This document shows positions 35,011 to 44,194 of a DNA stretch of 64,000 nucleotides, in pieces. Each line of letters starts with the position of its first letter. Positions within the stretch are counted from its first letter, which is position 1. The notes under the pieces were generated by a model. That model made no database searches, was not told the origin of the DNA, and worked only from the letters and a program-made list of their open reading frames with translations. The stretch is from CAWCPR01 sp963797475. GTDB taxonomy: Bacteria > Chloroflexota > Anaerolineae > Anaerolineales > UBA4823. The position numbers were made by a program, and so were the translations under genes. Location: the NCBI GenBank assembly GCA_963797475.1, contig CAWCPR010000003.1, positions 1,116,001-1,180,000 on the forward strand. Direction: 5' to 3'.

Positions 35011-35259
35011 TCAGCCGTTCCTTAGCATTTTGCCAACCAGGTTTGCCACCTCGCCTGGCTCAGCATGGCGATGGGTTCTCAGTTTTGAATAGACCAGTTG
35101 GCCGTTGATAGTGATCTCGTACCGGCCCCCATCGGATGGGATGAGGGTAATGGACTCGATCTCCGCCTCGTAGGTTTTTAAAAGCTCAGCCATCAGACCG
35201 ATGGCGCGATCGGTATAGTGTCAAACCGCGCAATAAACGATCTCGACTTGCAGCAACAT
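35011..35259 (-). CDS. SelW/Rdx-type selenoprotein with CxxU redox motif
   Basis: An 82-aa thioredoxin-fold protein of the SelW/SelT/SelH (Rdx) family, read through an in-frame TGA at 35223-35221. From the ATG at 35259 it starts MLLQVEIVYCAVU, then HYTDRAIGLMAELLKTYE, giving Cys10-x-x-Sec13, the family's CxxU motif directly after the first beta-strand. The rest (IESITLIPSDGGRYEITING and the C-terminal GEVANLVGKMLRNG) fits the fold. GGGGAG lies 6 bases before this ATG; an in-frame ATG at 35265 is too close to it. Starting at 35193 would delete the redox motif. dtd follows. Role: probably thiol redox. Confidence 0.88.
35197..35214 (-). promoter_or_regulatory. Candidate SECIS hairpin in the SelW-like gene
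   Basis: ACCGAT and ATCGGT form a perfect 6-bp stem with a CGCGCC loop, 7-24 nt after the UGA. It is somewhat closer to the UGA than typical bacterial SECIS elements. Confidence 0.4.
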
Positions 35260-35289
35260 CGTCATCTCCCCAAAAGCATTCTGGTTATT

Positions 35290-35320
35290 AAAAAAGAACC
35301 CCGCCGGTGATGCGACGGGG
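35290..35320 (-). terminator. Terminator-like hairpin upstream of the SelW-like gene
   Basis: On the minus strand CCCCGTCG-CATCAC-CGGCGGGG is followed by TTCTTTTTT. It lies 30-60 nt before the SelW-like start, and no minus-strand gene lies upstream for it to terminate (35394 onward is plus-strand coding). It is best read as a leader attenuator. TATACT (35385-35380) could be the -10 of such a leader. Confidence 0.55.
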
Positions 35321-35393
35321 AAATGGATCACAGGCGCTCATCATGTCAATTTCCATGGACCCGAACAATTGGCGCGGTTAGTATATCATAATT

Positions 35394-36371
35394 ATGCTAA
35401 AATCATTACTGAAAGATGAACGTACAATTCTATCTACCTTGGGGGCTGATTCCGACTGGCCGGAGCAGCGCGCCCGGTGCATTATTTTCCCAAGAAAAAA
35501 AGCCATGAAATTGGATCGCGATACCCGTCCCTCGCCGATTGCCGGACAATGGTACCCAGCCGACCCGCTCAGGCTGGCCGCGCAAGTGGACAATCAAATC
35601 CAATCCGCCCAACTTCCAGAAATCCGAGGCGAGGTCGTAGCTGTGATCGCACCCCATGCCGGCCATCTGTACTCCGGCCCGGTCGCCGGCTACGCTTTCG
35701 CTGCCTTGCGCGGACTTGCACCCGACCTGGTAGCAGTGGTCGCGCCAATGCACAGTTTTTACAGCCAGCCGCTGCTCACAACCGCCCACAAAGCCTATGC
35801 AACGCCCCTGGGAGAAGTTATCGTGGATCAGGATGTGCTGGAAACACTGGACGAAGTCCTGGTTAGCGACCTGGGATTTGGGTTGGCGCCGGTGGCCCGC
35901 GATCGCGAACATTCAATCGAGATCGAGCTGCCCTTTTTACAGCGTGTCTTGCAAAGCCCTTTCCGGCTTCTTCCGATCATGATCCGCGATCAAAGCCCGA
36001 GTACGGCGCGCGGCCTGGGAGAGTCGCTGGCAAGCGTGCTCAAAGATCGCAACGCCATCCTGGTCGCCAGCAGCGATCTCTCTCATTTTTACCCTCAGGA
36101 AATTGCCGAAAAATTAGATGCGACCTTCCTTCGCCAGGTCGAGGCGTTTGACCCGGACGGCGTCATCCAAGTGGAGGAGGAAGGCAGAGGATTTGCCTGT
36201 GGACGTGGGGCCGTAGCGGCTGTGCTCTGGGCTGCTAAACATTTGGGGGCCGGCCAGGTGCAGATCCTCCATTACGCCACCTCCGGCGATGTCACCGGCG
36301 ATTACGAAGGTGTGGTTGGATACGGCGCTGCCGTCGTCACCCGCCTGGCGAATCGACAAACCATTGATTAA
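35394..36371 (+). CDS. amrB: AmmeMemoRadiSam system protein B (Memo-like)
   Basis: A Memo-family protein. The family body starts at MKLDRDTRPSPIAGQWYP (ATG at 35505) and includes IAPHAGHLYSGPVAGYAF, VVAPMHSF, the long GLAPVARDREHSIEIELPF and LVASSDLSHFYPQEIA. These His/Asp/Cys positions resemble metal-binding extradiol dioxygenases. The family often occurs with AMMECR1 and a radical SAM gene, but neither is adjacent here. From the ATG at 35394 the protein is 325 aa with an unusual 37-aa extension; 35505 may be the true start (288 aa). A CNNM-type gene follows after 12 bp. Confidence 0.85.
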   Translation: MLKSLLKDERTILSTLGADSDWPEQRARCIIFPRKKAMKLDRDTRPSPIAGQWYPADPLRLAAQVDNQIQSAQLPEIRGEVVAVIAPHAGHLYSGPVAGYAFAALRGLAPDLVAVVAPMHSFYSQPLLTTAHKAYATPLGEVIVDQDVLETLDEVLVSDLGFGLAPVARDREHSIEIELPFLQRVLQSPFRLLPIMIRDQSPSTARGLGESLASVLKDRNAILVASSDLSHFYPQEIAEKLDATFLRQVEAFDPDGVIQVEEEGRGFACGRGAVAAVLWAAKHLGAGQVQILHYATSGDVTGDYEGVVGYGAAVVTRLANRQTID

Positions 36372-36383
36372 GATTGCGAATAA

Positions 36384-37754
36384 ATGGATAATACAATTGC
36401 TATCGATTTACTGAAGCTGGCTGCCGTTGTTTTATTGGTGTTGGCGAACGGATTTTTTGTGGCAGCCGAATTTTCCCTGGTCAGCGTTCGCCGGACCCGC
36501 ATTGCCGAGCTTGTCGCCAACGGCAATGTAGGCGCCGAATCCGTTCAAAAGGCCATCCAAAACCCAGACCGGGTGATCGCGGCCACCCAGCTTGGGATCA
36601 CCTTAGCCAGCCTTGGACTGGGATGGCTGGGCGAACCTGCGCTGGCGGATTTTCTCAACCCGGTGGTCGCATTATTCCCGCTCAGAATCCAAACAGAAGT
36701 TTCTCACAGCATCTCGGCCGCCCTGGCTTTCATCTTGATCACGTTTATGCATGTGGTGGTAGGCGAGTTGGCGCCAAAATCCATCGCCCTTCAAGACCCG
36801 GAAAAAACGGCGATGGTGGTTGCAGGGCCAACCCTGTGGACAGAGCGCATTTTCAAACCCGCCATTTGGGCTCTTAACGGCAGCGGGAATTTCCTGCTGC
36901 GTCTGGTGGGAGTCAAGCCCGCTTCCGGTCACGAACTGGTCCATTCGGTTGAGGAGCTGAAAATGCTGGTGACTGCCAGCGCAGAAAGCGGTATGGTACA
37001 AGCCGAAGAAAGCGAAATGCTGCACGCCGTTTTCGATTTTGGCAACCTGATCGTACGCCAGGTAATGATCCCGCGTACGGAAATGATCGCCGTCGAAGCC
37101 AGTACCCATTTGAACGACATCATTGCCCTGGTCAGCCAGTCAACTTACACCAAGTTCCCTGTTTATGAAGAGAACCTGGACCAGATCATCGGCATCGTAC
37201 ATGTCAAAGATCTGCTGGCAGCCATGCAATCGCCGGATAGCAAGGATTGCGACGCCCGTTCTCTGGCGCGCGAGCCCATCTATGTTCCCGATACGATCTC
37301 CGTAAACGCCTTATTGCGCCAGTTCCGCGACAACCGCCAGCATATCGCTATCGCTATGGACGAATACGGCGGCACAGCCGGCCTGGTGACTTTGGAGGAT
37401 TTGCTCGAAGAAATCGTAGGAGAAGTCAGCGACCCCTTTGATACCGACATCCCTGAAATCCAAAGGCAGCCCGATGGTTCGGTGCTCATCGAGGGGTTGA
37501 CGCTGATCGAGGTCGTGAACGAGCAGCTTGGATTAAACTTGCAAGACCCGGACTATGACACCATCGCGGGCTATGTACTCGGCAAATTGGGGCGCATCCC
37601 GCGCCTGAATGATGTGGTCGAGGGAGATGATGCACGCCTGAAAGTGGAAGAGATGGACGGACTGCGTATCGCCCGGTTATCCCTGACACGCCTGGATGCC
37701 ACCTCCACTCCAGCCTCCACACCGGAAGATCCGGCCTCTGTCGTAAAACCCTGA
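36384..37754 (+). CDS. CNNM/CorC-type membrane protein with CBS domains
   Basis: A 456-aa hemolysin-family (UPF0053) protein. The N-terminal DUF21 domain has four helices (LAAVVLLVLANGFFVAAEFSLV, LGITLASLGLGWLGEPALA, FILITFMHVVVGELAPKSIAL). Two CBS domains follow (VMIPRTEMIAVEAST and YVPDTISVNALLRQF) and then a CorC-HlyC domain (LIEGLTLIEVVNEQLG, YDTIAGYVLGKLGRIP). Family members are implicated in Mg2+/Co2+ efflux; toxin activity is not implied. Confidence 0.92.
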   Translation: MDNTIAIDLLKLAAVVLLVLANGFFVAAEFSLVSVRRTRIAELVANGNVGAESVQKAIQNPDRVIAATQLGITLASLGLGWLGEPALADFLNPVVALFPLRIQTEVSHSISAALAFILITFMHVVVGELAPKSIALQDPEKTAMVVAGPTLWTERIFKPAIWALNGSGNFLLRLVGVKPASGHELVHSVEELKMLVTASAESGMVQAEESEMLHAVFDFGNLIVRQVMIPRTEMIAVEASTHLNDIIALVSQSTYTKFPVYEENLDQIIGIVHVKDLLAAMQSPDSKDCDARSLAREPIYVPDTISVNALLRQFRDNRQHIAIAMDEYGGTAGLVTLEDLLEEIVGEVSDPFDTDIPEIQRQPDGSVLIEGLTLIEVVNEQLGLNLQDPDYDTIAGYVLGKLGRIPRLNDVVEGDDARLKVEEMDGLRIARLSLTRLDATSTPASTPEDPASVVKP

Positions 37755-37833
37755 CCATAAACCATCCATGAGACCGTTGGAAACCGCCCAACGATGGTTC
37801 CCGGCGGAGCAACGAGCTCGACTTACCCCAACC

Positions 37834-40599
37834 ATGCCTATTTATCTTGAAATCGCAGTCAATGTTCCGCGGGTGACCGAGACATTTCACTATCACCTGC
37901 CCCCCGAGTTGGAAGGGCAGGTCGGCCCGGGCCATCTGATCCTGGCACCCTTCGGTAAGCAAACTGTGCAGGGGATCGTGCTCAGGCTGGTCGACCAGCC
38001 CTCGGTTGCCCAAACGCGCCCAATTTTGGGATTGGTAGACCCACAGCCGGCCTTAACCCCGGCTCAAATCGAGCTCGCTCGCGATCTGGCGAGAACCTGC
38101 CTGGCGCCCCTGTCAGAATGCATCACATTAATGCTGCCGCCCGGCCTGGCCCAGCAAGCCGAGACGGAGTATACAGCGCACTCGGCAGGCCAGGCCGGCG
38201 CCCACCTGACCCGAGCGCAATTGCGCCTGATGACCTTGCTCCAAAAGCGCGGCCCGCTGCGCAGCCGCCAGATTGACCGGGCGCTGCCCAGGCAGAACTG
38301 GCGGGCCAGCGCCCAATCCCTGGTCCGCCGCCGGCTGTTGACCACGCGAACGGTGCTTCAGGAGCCGGACGTGCGGCCCAAGACCATACGAACCGCTCAA
38401 CTGGCCTGCCCGCCGGAAGCGGCTGAAAAAGCGATGCCAGATTTAGCCCAGCCGGCGCGCACGGTGCAGCTTTCTTGCCCTGTGGAAGAAGCCTTGCGAA
38501 TGCTGCCCGAATTGGGCAAGAACGGCTCCAAGGCGTTGGAACGCCGCCAGGCGTTGATCCACTTTTTAATGGAGCAGGCCGGCCCGGTAGATATCTCAGA
38601 GGCGTATTCCGCCAGCGCCAGCAACAGCGCCGACCTGCAATCATTGAGCAAGCTCGGATTGGTCGAAATCGGCGCGGCCAGCTCGCCCCCGCTTGAACGC
38701 CGCCAGGCAATGCTGCGCTACCTGTTACGGGAACCCGGCCCGGTTGACGTGGCCTGGCTGTATGCGGAGAGCGGCGGGACTTTGAGTGATCTTTACGCCC
38801 TGGCCGAACGCGGCCTGGTTATTTTAGGCGAAAATGAAGTCTGGCGAGATCCTCTGGAGGCTTACGAGATCCAACCACTCGCCCCCCCAACGCTTACCCA
38901 CGACCAATCAGCCGTCTGGGATCAGGTGCTGCAGGCGCTGAGCGGCTCCGCTCAGGGCCTGCCGAGCGCGCCGCTGTTGCTGCACGGCGTCACCGGCTCG
39001 GGGAAGACCGAGATTTACCTGCGCGCTGTCGAAGCCGTCCTGGGCCAGGGTAAACAGGCGATCGTTCTCGTCCCAGAAATCGCCTTAACGCCCCAGACCG
39101 TGCGCCGGTTTATGGCCCGCTTTCCGGGTCGAGTCGGGCTGCTGCACTCCACCCTTTCCCAGGGAGAACGCTACGACACCTGGCGGCGCGCCCGATCCGG
39201 CGACCTTCCAGTGATAATCGGGCCGCGCAGCGCCCTTTTCACACCTCTCCCAAACCTGGGATTAATCGTCGTCGACGAGAGCCACGACGATTCGTATTAC
39301 CAATCCGAAGGACAGCCCTATTATCACGCCCGCGAAGCTGCAGTGTGCTATGCACAGTTGGCAGGAGCCGTGTGCCTGATGGGCTCCGCCACACCGGCTA
39401 TCACCAGCACATACCGGGCCAAGAAAGGCGAGTGGCGCTATCTTCACCTGCCGGCGCGCATCCTGGCCCACCAACAGGTTGTCCAGGCGCAGCTCGAGCA
39501 ATTAAAGCGCCGCTTGCCGCGCCAGCAGCCGGCCTCTCACTACCGTCCGCTTGAAGAACAGGCCCAGACCATCGATCTGCCGCCAACCCACATCATCGAT
39601 ATGCGCAAGGAGCTTCAGGCCGGCAACCGTTCGATTTTTAGCCGTAAGCTGCAAGGCGCCATTGACCAGGTTCTCCAGGATGGGCAACAAGCGATCCTGT
39701 TCCTCAACCGGCGCGGCACAGCCACATATGTCTTCTGCCGGGACTGTGGAAACGCGCTGAAATGCCCGCGCTGCGACCTTCCACTAACCTATCACAACCC
39801 TGAAACAGCCTTGATATGCCACCACTGTGGCTACCGGCGCAAAATGCCGGACATATGCCCGGTTTGCAGGAGCAAGCGCATTCGCCAATATGGCACGGGC
39901 ACCGCTCGGGTGGAGGCAGAAATCCAGGAGCGTTTTCCGAACGCCCGCACGCTTCGTTGGGATTACGAGACCACTCGCAAGAAAGGCGCTCATGAAGCCA
40001 TCTTGAGCCACTTCATCAACCAGCGCGCCGATGTCCTGATCGGAACTCAGATGCTTGCCAAGGGATTGGATCTGCCTTTGGTCACCCTGGTCGGCGTGGT
40101 GCTGGCCGATGTGGGTCTCAACCTGCCGGATTACCGCTCCGGCGAGCGCACCTTCCAGGTGCTCACCCAGGTAGCCGGCCGGGCCGGGCGCAGCCCGTTG
40201 GGCGGCCAGGTGATTTTGCAGACCTTCCAACCGGAGCACTACGTGATCCAGGCTGCCGCCGGGCACGACTACAGGGCTTATTATCGCCAGGAGATAGCGC
40301 ACCGGCGCGAGATTGGCTACCCGCCTTTTTCCAGCCTGGTGCGGCTGGAGTACCAGCACAACGACAACGCCCAGGCCGAACGAGCCGCCCTTAAGCTGGC
40401 TGCTCAAATCCAGGATTGGATCAAAGCCGAGGAACGCCGCGGCACATTTTTGATCGGCCCGGCGCCCTGTCTATTCGCCCGCCTGGCCGGCCTGTACCGT
40501 TGGCAAATCATTTTACGCGGCCCCGACCCGGCATCCTTGTTACGCGGCCGCTCATTCGATGGTTGGAAAATCGAAGTAGATCCCCCAAACTTGCTATAA
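37834..40599 (+). CDS. priA: Primosomal protein N' (replication restart helicase PriA)
   Basis: A 921-aa 3'-5' DNA helicase that reloads the replisome at stalled forks. The N-terminal DNA-binding domain (IAVNVPRVTETFHYHLPPEL) and a winged-helix region come first; an extra repeated segment follows (ERRQALIHFL.. and ERRQAMLRYL.. near residues 245 and 290). Then Walker A GVTGSGKTEIYL, Walker B as VVDESHDD instead of the usual DEEH, and the eight-Cys zinc region CRDCGNALKCPRCDLP to CHHCG and CPVCRS. GTQMLAKGLDLP and VAGRAGR complete the helicase. An upstream ATG at 37768 is possible. Confidence 0.93.
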   Translation: MPIYLEIAVNVPRVTETFHYHLPPELEGQVGPGHLILAPFGKQTVQGIVLRLVDQPSVAQTRPILGLVDPQPALTPAQIELARDLARTCLAPLSECITLMLPPGLAQQAETEYTAHSAGQAGAHLTRAQLRLMTLLQKRGPLRSRQIDRALPRQNWRASAQSLVRRRLLTTRTVLQEPDVRPKTIRTAQLACPPEAAEKAMPDLAQPARTVQLSCPVEEALRMLPELGKNGSKALERRQALIHFLMEQAGPVDISEAYSASASNSADLQSLSKLGLVEIGAASSPPLERRQAMLRYLLREPGPVDVAWLYAESGGTLSDLYALAERGLVILGENEVWRDPLEAYEIQPLAPPTLTHDQSAVWDQVLQALSGSAQGLPSAPLLLHGVTGSGKTEIYLRAVEAVLGQGKQAIVLVPEIALTPQTVRRFMARFPGRVGLLHSTLSQGERYDTWRRARSGDLPVIIGPRSALFTPLPNLGLIVVDESHDDSYYQSEGQPYYHAREAAVCYAQLAGAVCLMGSATPAITSTYRAKKGEWRYLHLPARILAHQQVVQAQLEQLKRRLPRQQPASHYRPLEEQAQTIDLPPTHIIDMRKELQAGNRSIFSRKLQGAIDQVLQDGQQAILFLNRRGTATYVFCRDCGNALKCPRCDLPLTYHNPETALICHHCGYRRKMPDICPVCRSKRIRQYGTGTARVEAEIQERFPNARTLRWDYETTRKKGAHEAILSHFINQRADVLIGTQMLAKGLDLPLVTLVGVVLADVGLNLPDYRSGERTFQVLTQVAGRAGRSPLGGQVILQTFQPEHYVIQAAAGHDYRAYYRQEIAHRREIGYPPFSSLVRLEYQHNDNAQAERAALKLAAQIQDWIKAEERRGTFLIGPAPCLFARLAGLYRWQIILRGPDPASLLRGRSFDGWKIEVDPPNLL

Positions 40600-40613
40600 T
40601 AGAGGCAGAAAAA

Positions 40614-41504
40614 ATGCAAAGTTTAACGCGCGGTTTCGACTTTCTAAAACAATCCTGGCAAATGGCTTTTTCCGACAAAGATCTGATTAAGCCATCCATT
40701 TACGCCCTGCTGGCCGGTCTTATCGTCACCTTGATCGGCAGTATTCCGGTAATCCTGGCTTTTGTCGTGTTCGGCGATAGCGGCATCGGGAAAGCGATTG
40801 GCTATGTGTTGGGAGCGATCCTTGTTTTCGTCCAATACACCGTCACCTACATTTTTTCGGCGATGACAATTTATTTGATCTTCGGCTATCTCTCCGAAGG
40901 GGATGGGCGTATGGATCGCGCCTGGGCGGTCGTCCGCCGCGATTTCCTGGATATCCTCAGTTTGGCGGCAGCCTCTACCGCAGTCAATTTAGTGAAAGGC
41001 CTGATCCGCGGCCGGGGAAACCAGGGTGGGCGTAACCTGCTGGCAGGCCTCCTGGACACGATCTGGACGGAAGCCACCTACCTGGTGCTGCCGGTGATGG
41101 TCATCGAAGACATTAATTTAAAAGATGGTCTGAAGCGTGCCACGCATATCGTGCGCGATAACCTGCTTTTGATTGGCGTCAGCACTGTGGGCGTCCGGGC
41201 TGTTACCGGAATTATCGGCTTCCTGCTTGGAGCGACAGGCATCGGATTGGGCCTCGGGGTGAGCCTGGGGCTCATTGCGCTGTCCAATGGCGCTGCCCTG
41301 GTCACGTTTACCGGTATCGGCCTGGGCGTGCTGATCGCGGCAATTTTTATCTTAGTGGCAGTAGTCATCGGTTCTTACACGGCAACCGCCTACCATGCCT
41401 GCCTGTATATCTGGGCGTGGGATGTGGAAAACGCTCGACAGAACGGCCAGATTGTCCAGGCCATTCCAGCGCCAGCCCCACTGGCAGCCGTTTTGAACCG
41501 GTAG
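40614..41504 (+). CDS. Polytopic membrane protein of unknown function (DUF6159-like)
   Basis: A 296-aa membrane protein. It starts MQSLTRGFDFLKQSWQMAF, with amphipathic character, then about six helices (SIYALLAGLIVTLIGSIPVIL, AILVFVQYTVTYIFSAMTIYLIF, VGVRAVTGIIGFLLGATGIGLG, LGVLIAAIFILVAVVIGSYTA). The cytoplasmic middle contains GRMDRAWAVVRRDF and ATYLVLPVMVIEDINLKDGL. Start taken at 40614; extension upstream overlaps priA and is unlikely. TATAAT (40595-40600) sits over the priA stop and may be its promoter. Confidence 0.75.
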   Translation: MQSLTRGFDFLKQSWQMAFSDKDLIKPSIYALLAGLIVTLIGSIPVILAFVVFGDSGIGKAIGYVLGAILVFVQYTVTYIFSAMTIYLIFGYLSEGDGRMDRAWAVVRRDFLDILSLAAASTAVNLVKGLIRGRGNQGGRNLLAGLLDTIWTEATYLVLPVMVIEDINLKDGLKRATHIVRDNLLLIGVSTVGVRAVTGIIGFLLGATGIGLGLGVSLGLIALSNGAALVTFTGIGLGVLIAAIFILVAVVIGSYTATAYHACLYIWAWDVENARQNGQIVQAIPAPAPLAAVLNR

Positions 41505-41618
41505 GTGAAATAAATTGGTCATTGACGCGGCGATTGTGCTGTAATAGAAGTCGGATATCGATGTATTGGATTAGTCTGCTATACAATCCTGATCTCGTGC
41601 TAACCACAGGAGTTGAGT

Positions 41619-42122
41619 ATGACACAAATGCGACATGAAGCGCTCACCTGGGAAGATGTCGAAGCCCTGATCGAACATTTGATGCCTCAATTCGAAGGCG
41701 AATTTGACGCCATGTTAATCATTACTCGTGGCGGGATCGTCCCTGCCGGCATTCTGGCAGAAAAAATGAATATCACCCACATCCTGACGGCGGCGGTCGA
41801 TTTTCCGGCTCAGACCGCCATGGAGCAGGCCAAACTGTTTGCCTGGCCCAAGTTCCTCCAGTTTCCGGAGGACCACCTGTTACGCGGCCGGCGGACATTG
41901 GTGGTGGATGATGTTTGGGGCTCCGGACGAACAATCACCTCGGTGAGACACCGGGCTGCCGCAGCAGGCGGCGTGCCCCTTACCTGCGTGCTGCACTTCA
42001 ACCCTTACCGCAACCTGTTTGGGTCGGCCAGGCCGGACTATTACGCTGCAATCACAGATGCTCGTATTATTTATCCCTGGGAAACCAACCGCGGCGGGCC
42101 GGAACGAGTGCTCCTGGGATAA
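41619..42122 (+). CDS. Purine-type phosphoribosyltransferase
   Basis: A 167-aa type I phosphoribosyltransferase. The PRPP-binding loop reads LVVDDVWGSGRTITSV near residue 95, and IITRGGIVPAGILAEKM near residue 33 is the substrate-binding/PPi loop of xanthine/hypoxanthine PRTases. The C-terminus keeps YPWETNRGG, as in gpt/hpt-like enzymes. AGGAG six bases before the ATG at 41619 fixes the start. Base specificity (xanthine, guanine, hypoxanthine) is not decided by sequence here. Confidence 0.87.
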   Translation: MTQMRHEALTWEDVEALIEHLMPQFEGEFDAMLIITRGGIVPAGILAEKMNITHILTAAVDFPAQTAMEQAKLFAWPKFLQFPEDHLLRGRRTLVVDDVWGSGRTITSVRHRAAAAGGVPLTCVLHFNPYRNLFGSARPDYYAAITDARIIYPWETNRGGPERVLLG

Positions 42123-42139
42123 ATTCGATTTTCTATTTT

Positions 42140-42190
42140 GATGAGTCTCTATTCATCCTTACGCGTGGTGCGCCATAAGCGCCCAACACT
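42140..42190 (+). repeat. Dispersed palindromic repeat, copy G
   Basis: TGATGAGTCTCTATTCATCC, then TTACGCGTGGTGCGCCATAA and GCGCCCAACACTT. It fills the space between the convergent PRTase and CHAD genes. Confidence 0.65.
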
Positions 42191-44169
42191 TATAGCTCCG
42201 CTACCGCCAGGGCCAGGCTGCGGCGAAACTCAGGCCGGTTAAAATGAGACCACACCTCCCGGAAGGTGACCATCAGGCGATAACGCTCCGCATGGCGCGC
42301 CGCCAGATAATTCACGATGGCTTCAGGGCTGCGGCGCTCATTCATGGGCAAATCGACCTGGCGAGTTTCCCAATCTTCCAGGAATTCCTTTAAAATTTGT
42401 GTGGCGACGACGGCGTCGTTTAGATCTCCCAGGTGATCTTGCACGGCTTTTAAGTCGGTGATGATCGCCTTGGCTTCTTCGCCCAGCACTTCTCGGAAAA
42501 ATTCGACCGTATAACGCAGCTTCTTAAATTCTATGCGCAAGGCATGCATCTGTTCCACAGCCGCGTTCTCTAAAATGGCATCGAAGGCGCGCACGGCTGC
42601 CATACGCGAATAGATGAGCACCGGCGCTACCTCACAGACTCGCGAAGGGAGTGGAAGACCCTCTGAAAGCGGTTTGTCCCCCGCGCCGGGAGTTTGCAAG
42701 AAAAGATTGAATTCCTGTTTGAAGACCTGGTATTCTTCGCTGTTGAGGTAAGCCAGCATCTCGCTGCGGGCCTGGTCGCGCTGGGATTTCCAGTCTTCCA
42801 GCAATGGATCCAGTCCATGGCGCTGTTCTTCGGGAATATTCTCCAGGTACTTGTAAGCCTTCTCCATAAAAACGTCCAGGTCGCGGACATGACCCAGAGC
42901 GCGCCCGGTCGCGCGCAGGCCGCGCAAATGTGGCTTGAGGGCCTTCGACCGGAATGCATCCTGAAAAACCTCAAAAGCCGCACGCATTCGCCGGGTGGCG
43001 ACACGCATATCATGCAGCTCCTCGATATCTTCACCTGAACGTGTGCCTTTTTCATGGCTGAGCATTTCGGCGAAGTGGAAGCGCATCACCTTTCGCCCGG
43101 CCTCCGCCATGAGATCCTCAGCCTCAACTCCCGGCCGCGCCATTGGCTTCGGGAGGGGCGGGTATTTTGCCAGCCGGCGCTCTGCCTCGGATAATTCCAG
43201 GATCTGCAAACGCGGGTAGCCGGCCTGGTTCCAGCGATCCGTCTGTTTCTCAGCCGCAGCCGCATCTTCGCTCGCAGCCGGACCTTTGACCACAATCCAT
43301 ATCCCCCCAAAGACGGGCTTAATACGCTCGATCTGGGTGGTTTGGCTGCCGGAGTGATCCAAAGCCCAGGCGATGCGCAAAATGGCCGACAGGGAGGCCA
43401 GCTCCTTTTCTTCACCAGGGTCCATTCCCAACCGGGCCAGCGATTGTTTCTTCAGCTTTCCCGAACGGCTTGCAAGCAAAGCTGCAAGCAATTCTCGACC
43501 TCGCTCGGAAAGGTCCTGGATATCCTTATCGGTTTCCGGATAGGGTTCAGCCGGAACGAGGGCCTGAGGATGGGCGTGGGATGTGGAAAGCTTCATCCGA
43601 GCCTGGATCCAATCATAAATCGCCTCGAAATCCCGTTTACCATCCCGGAAATATGGCTGAGTGGACAACCGTACGGCGGCCTCCAGCCATTGACGCGGCT
43701 CTCCGCCCAATTGGTGCAAGTTCTGGGTTTTATCGAAGATCGCCAACGCAAGGGACTTGACATACTCGCTGCGCCGGCTTAACTGAGGAGGTGGGCCAAA
43801 GCCGGCCGGGGAGTTAGCAGCCGGCGCGGTTTCCAGGGCAGCTTGCATGCCGGTAAGCGGATGCAGCTCGCCGGGAAGACCGGTATCGATTTCGAGTGGG
43901 GGCGGTTCAGATTGAGATCCCGGGTGTAACAGCAGGTCGGATTCAGCTTGCAATGGGAAGAGCCCCATTCCTTTTGTGCGGAATCGCCTGCGCCAATAAC
44001 GTGTACGCCCCTGCGAAAGCCCCACCTTGCGAGCTACTTCGCTGGTCGCCAGTCCCTGATCGTAGAGCAGGATAATCTCAGCGCGGCGGCGAAGAGAATT
44101 CGGGACATCTCGGGTGACAAACTCATTGAGCCGGCGCCTTTGCTCCGGGGTTAACAATCGCTCCGCCAT
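42190..44169 (-). CDS. HTH - degenerate Ppx-type HD - CHAD protein
   Basis: A 659-aa protein ending the polyphosphate operon. Residues 1-75 are a homeodomain-like helix-turn-helix of the kind found in IS630-type proteins (LTPEQRRRLNEFV, GLATSEVARKVGLSQGRTRYW). Residues 135-330 resemble the C-terminal HD region of exopolyphosphatase Ppx (YVKSLALAIFDKTQNLHQLG, LASLSAILRIAWALDHSGSQ), but the HD metal site is absent (LSTQPYFRDGKRDF). Residues 360-655 are a CHAD domain with its conserved basic and His residues (HDMRVATRRMRAAF, MHALRIEFKKLRYTVEFF), a fold known to bind polyphosphate. A polyphosphate-sensing regulator is an inference. No transposase catalytic domain follows the HTH. Confidence 0.82.
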   Translation of the reverse strand: MAERLLTPEQRRRLNEFVTRDVPNSLRRRAEIILLYDQGLATSEVARKVGLSQGRTRYWRRRFRTKGMGLFPLQAESDLLLHPGSQSEPPPLEIDTGLPGELHPLTGMQAALETAPAANSPAGFGPPPQLSRRSEYVKSLALAIFDKTQNLHQLGGEPRQWLEAAVRLSTQPYFRDGKRDFEAIYDWIQARMKLSTSHAHPQALVPAEPYPETDKDIQDLSERGRELLAALLASRSGKLKKQSLARLGMDPGEEKELASLSAILRIAWALDHSGSQTTQIERIKPVFGGIWIVVKGPAASEDAAAAEKQTDRWNQAGYPRLQILELSEAERRLAKYPPLPKPMARPGVEAEDLMAEAGRKVMRFHFAEMLSHEKGTRSGEDIEELHDMRVATRRMRAAFEVFQDAFRSKALKPHLRGLRATGRALGHVRDLDVFMEKAYKYLENIPEEQRHGLDPLLEDWKSQRDQARSEMLAYLNSEEYQVFKQEFNLFLQTPGAGDKPLSEGLPLPSRVCEVAPVLIYSRMAAVRAFDAILENAAVEQMHALRIEFKKLRYTVEFFREVLGEEAKAIITDLKAVQDHLGDLNDAVVATQILKEFLEDWETRQVDLPMNERRSPEAIVNYLAARHAERYRLMVTFREVWSHFNRPEFRRSLALAVAEL

Positions 44170-44194
44170 AATCGAATAACTGCCTTGTTTCCTA

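Noticed and set aside
40416..40613. N-terminal extension of the membrane protein after priA
   Set aside because: It overlaps the priA coding end and lacks membrane-protein character; the ATG at 40614 starts the hydrophobic protein properly.
42190..44169. Transposase call from the IS630-like HTH
   Set aside because: No DDE catalytic domain follows; the rest is Ppx-like HD and CHAD.
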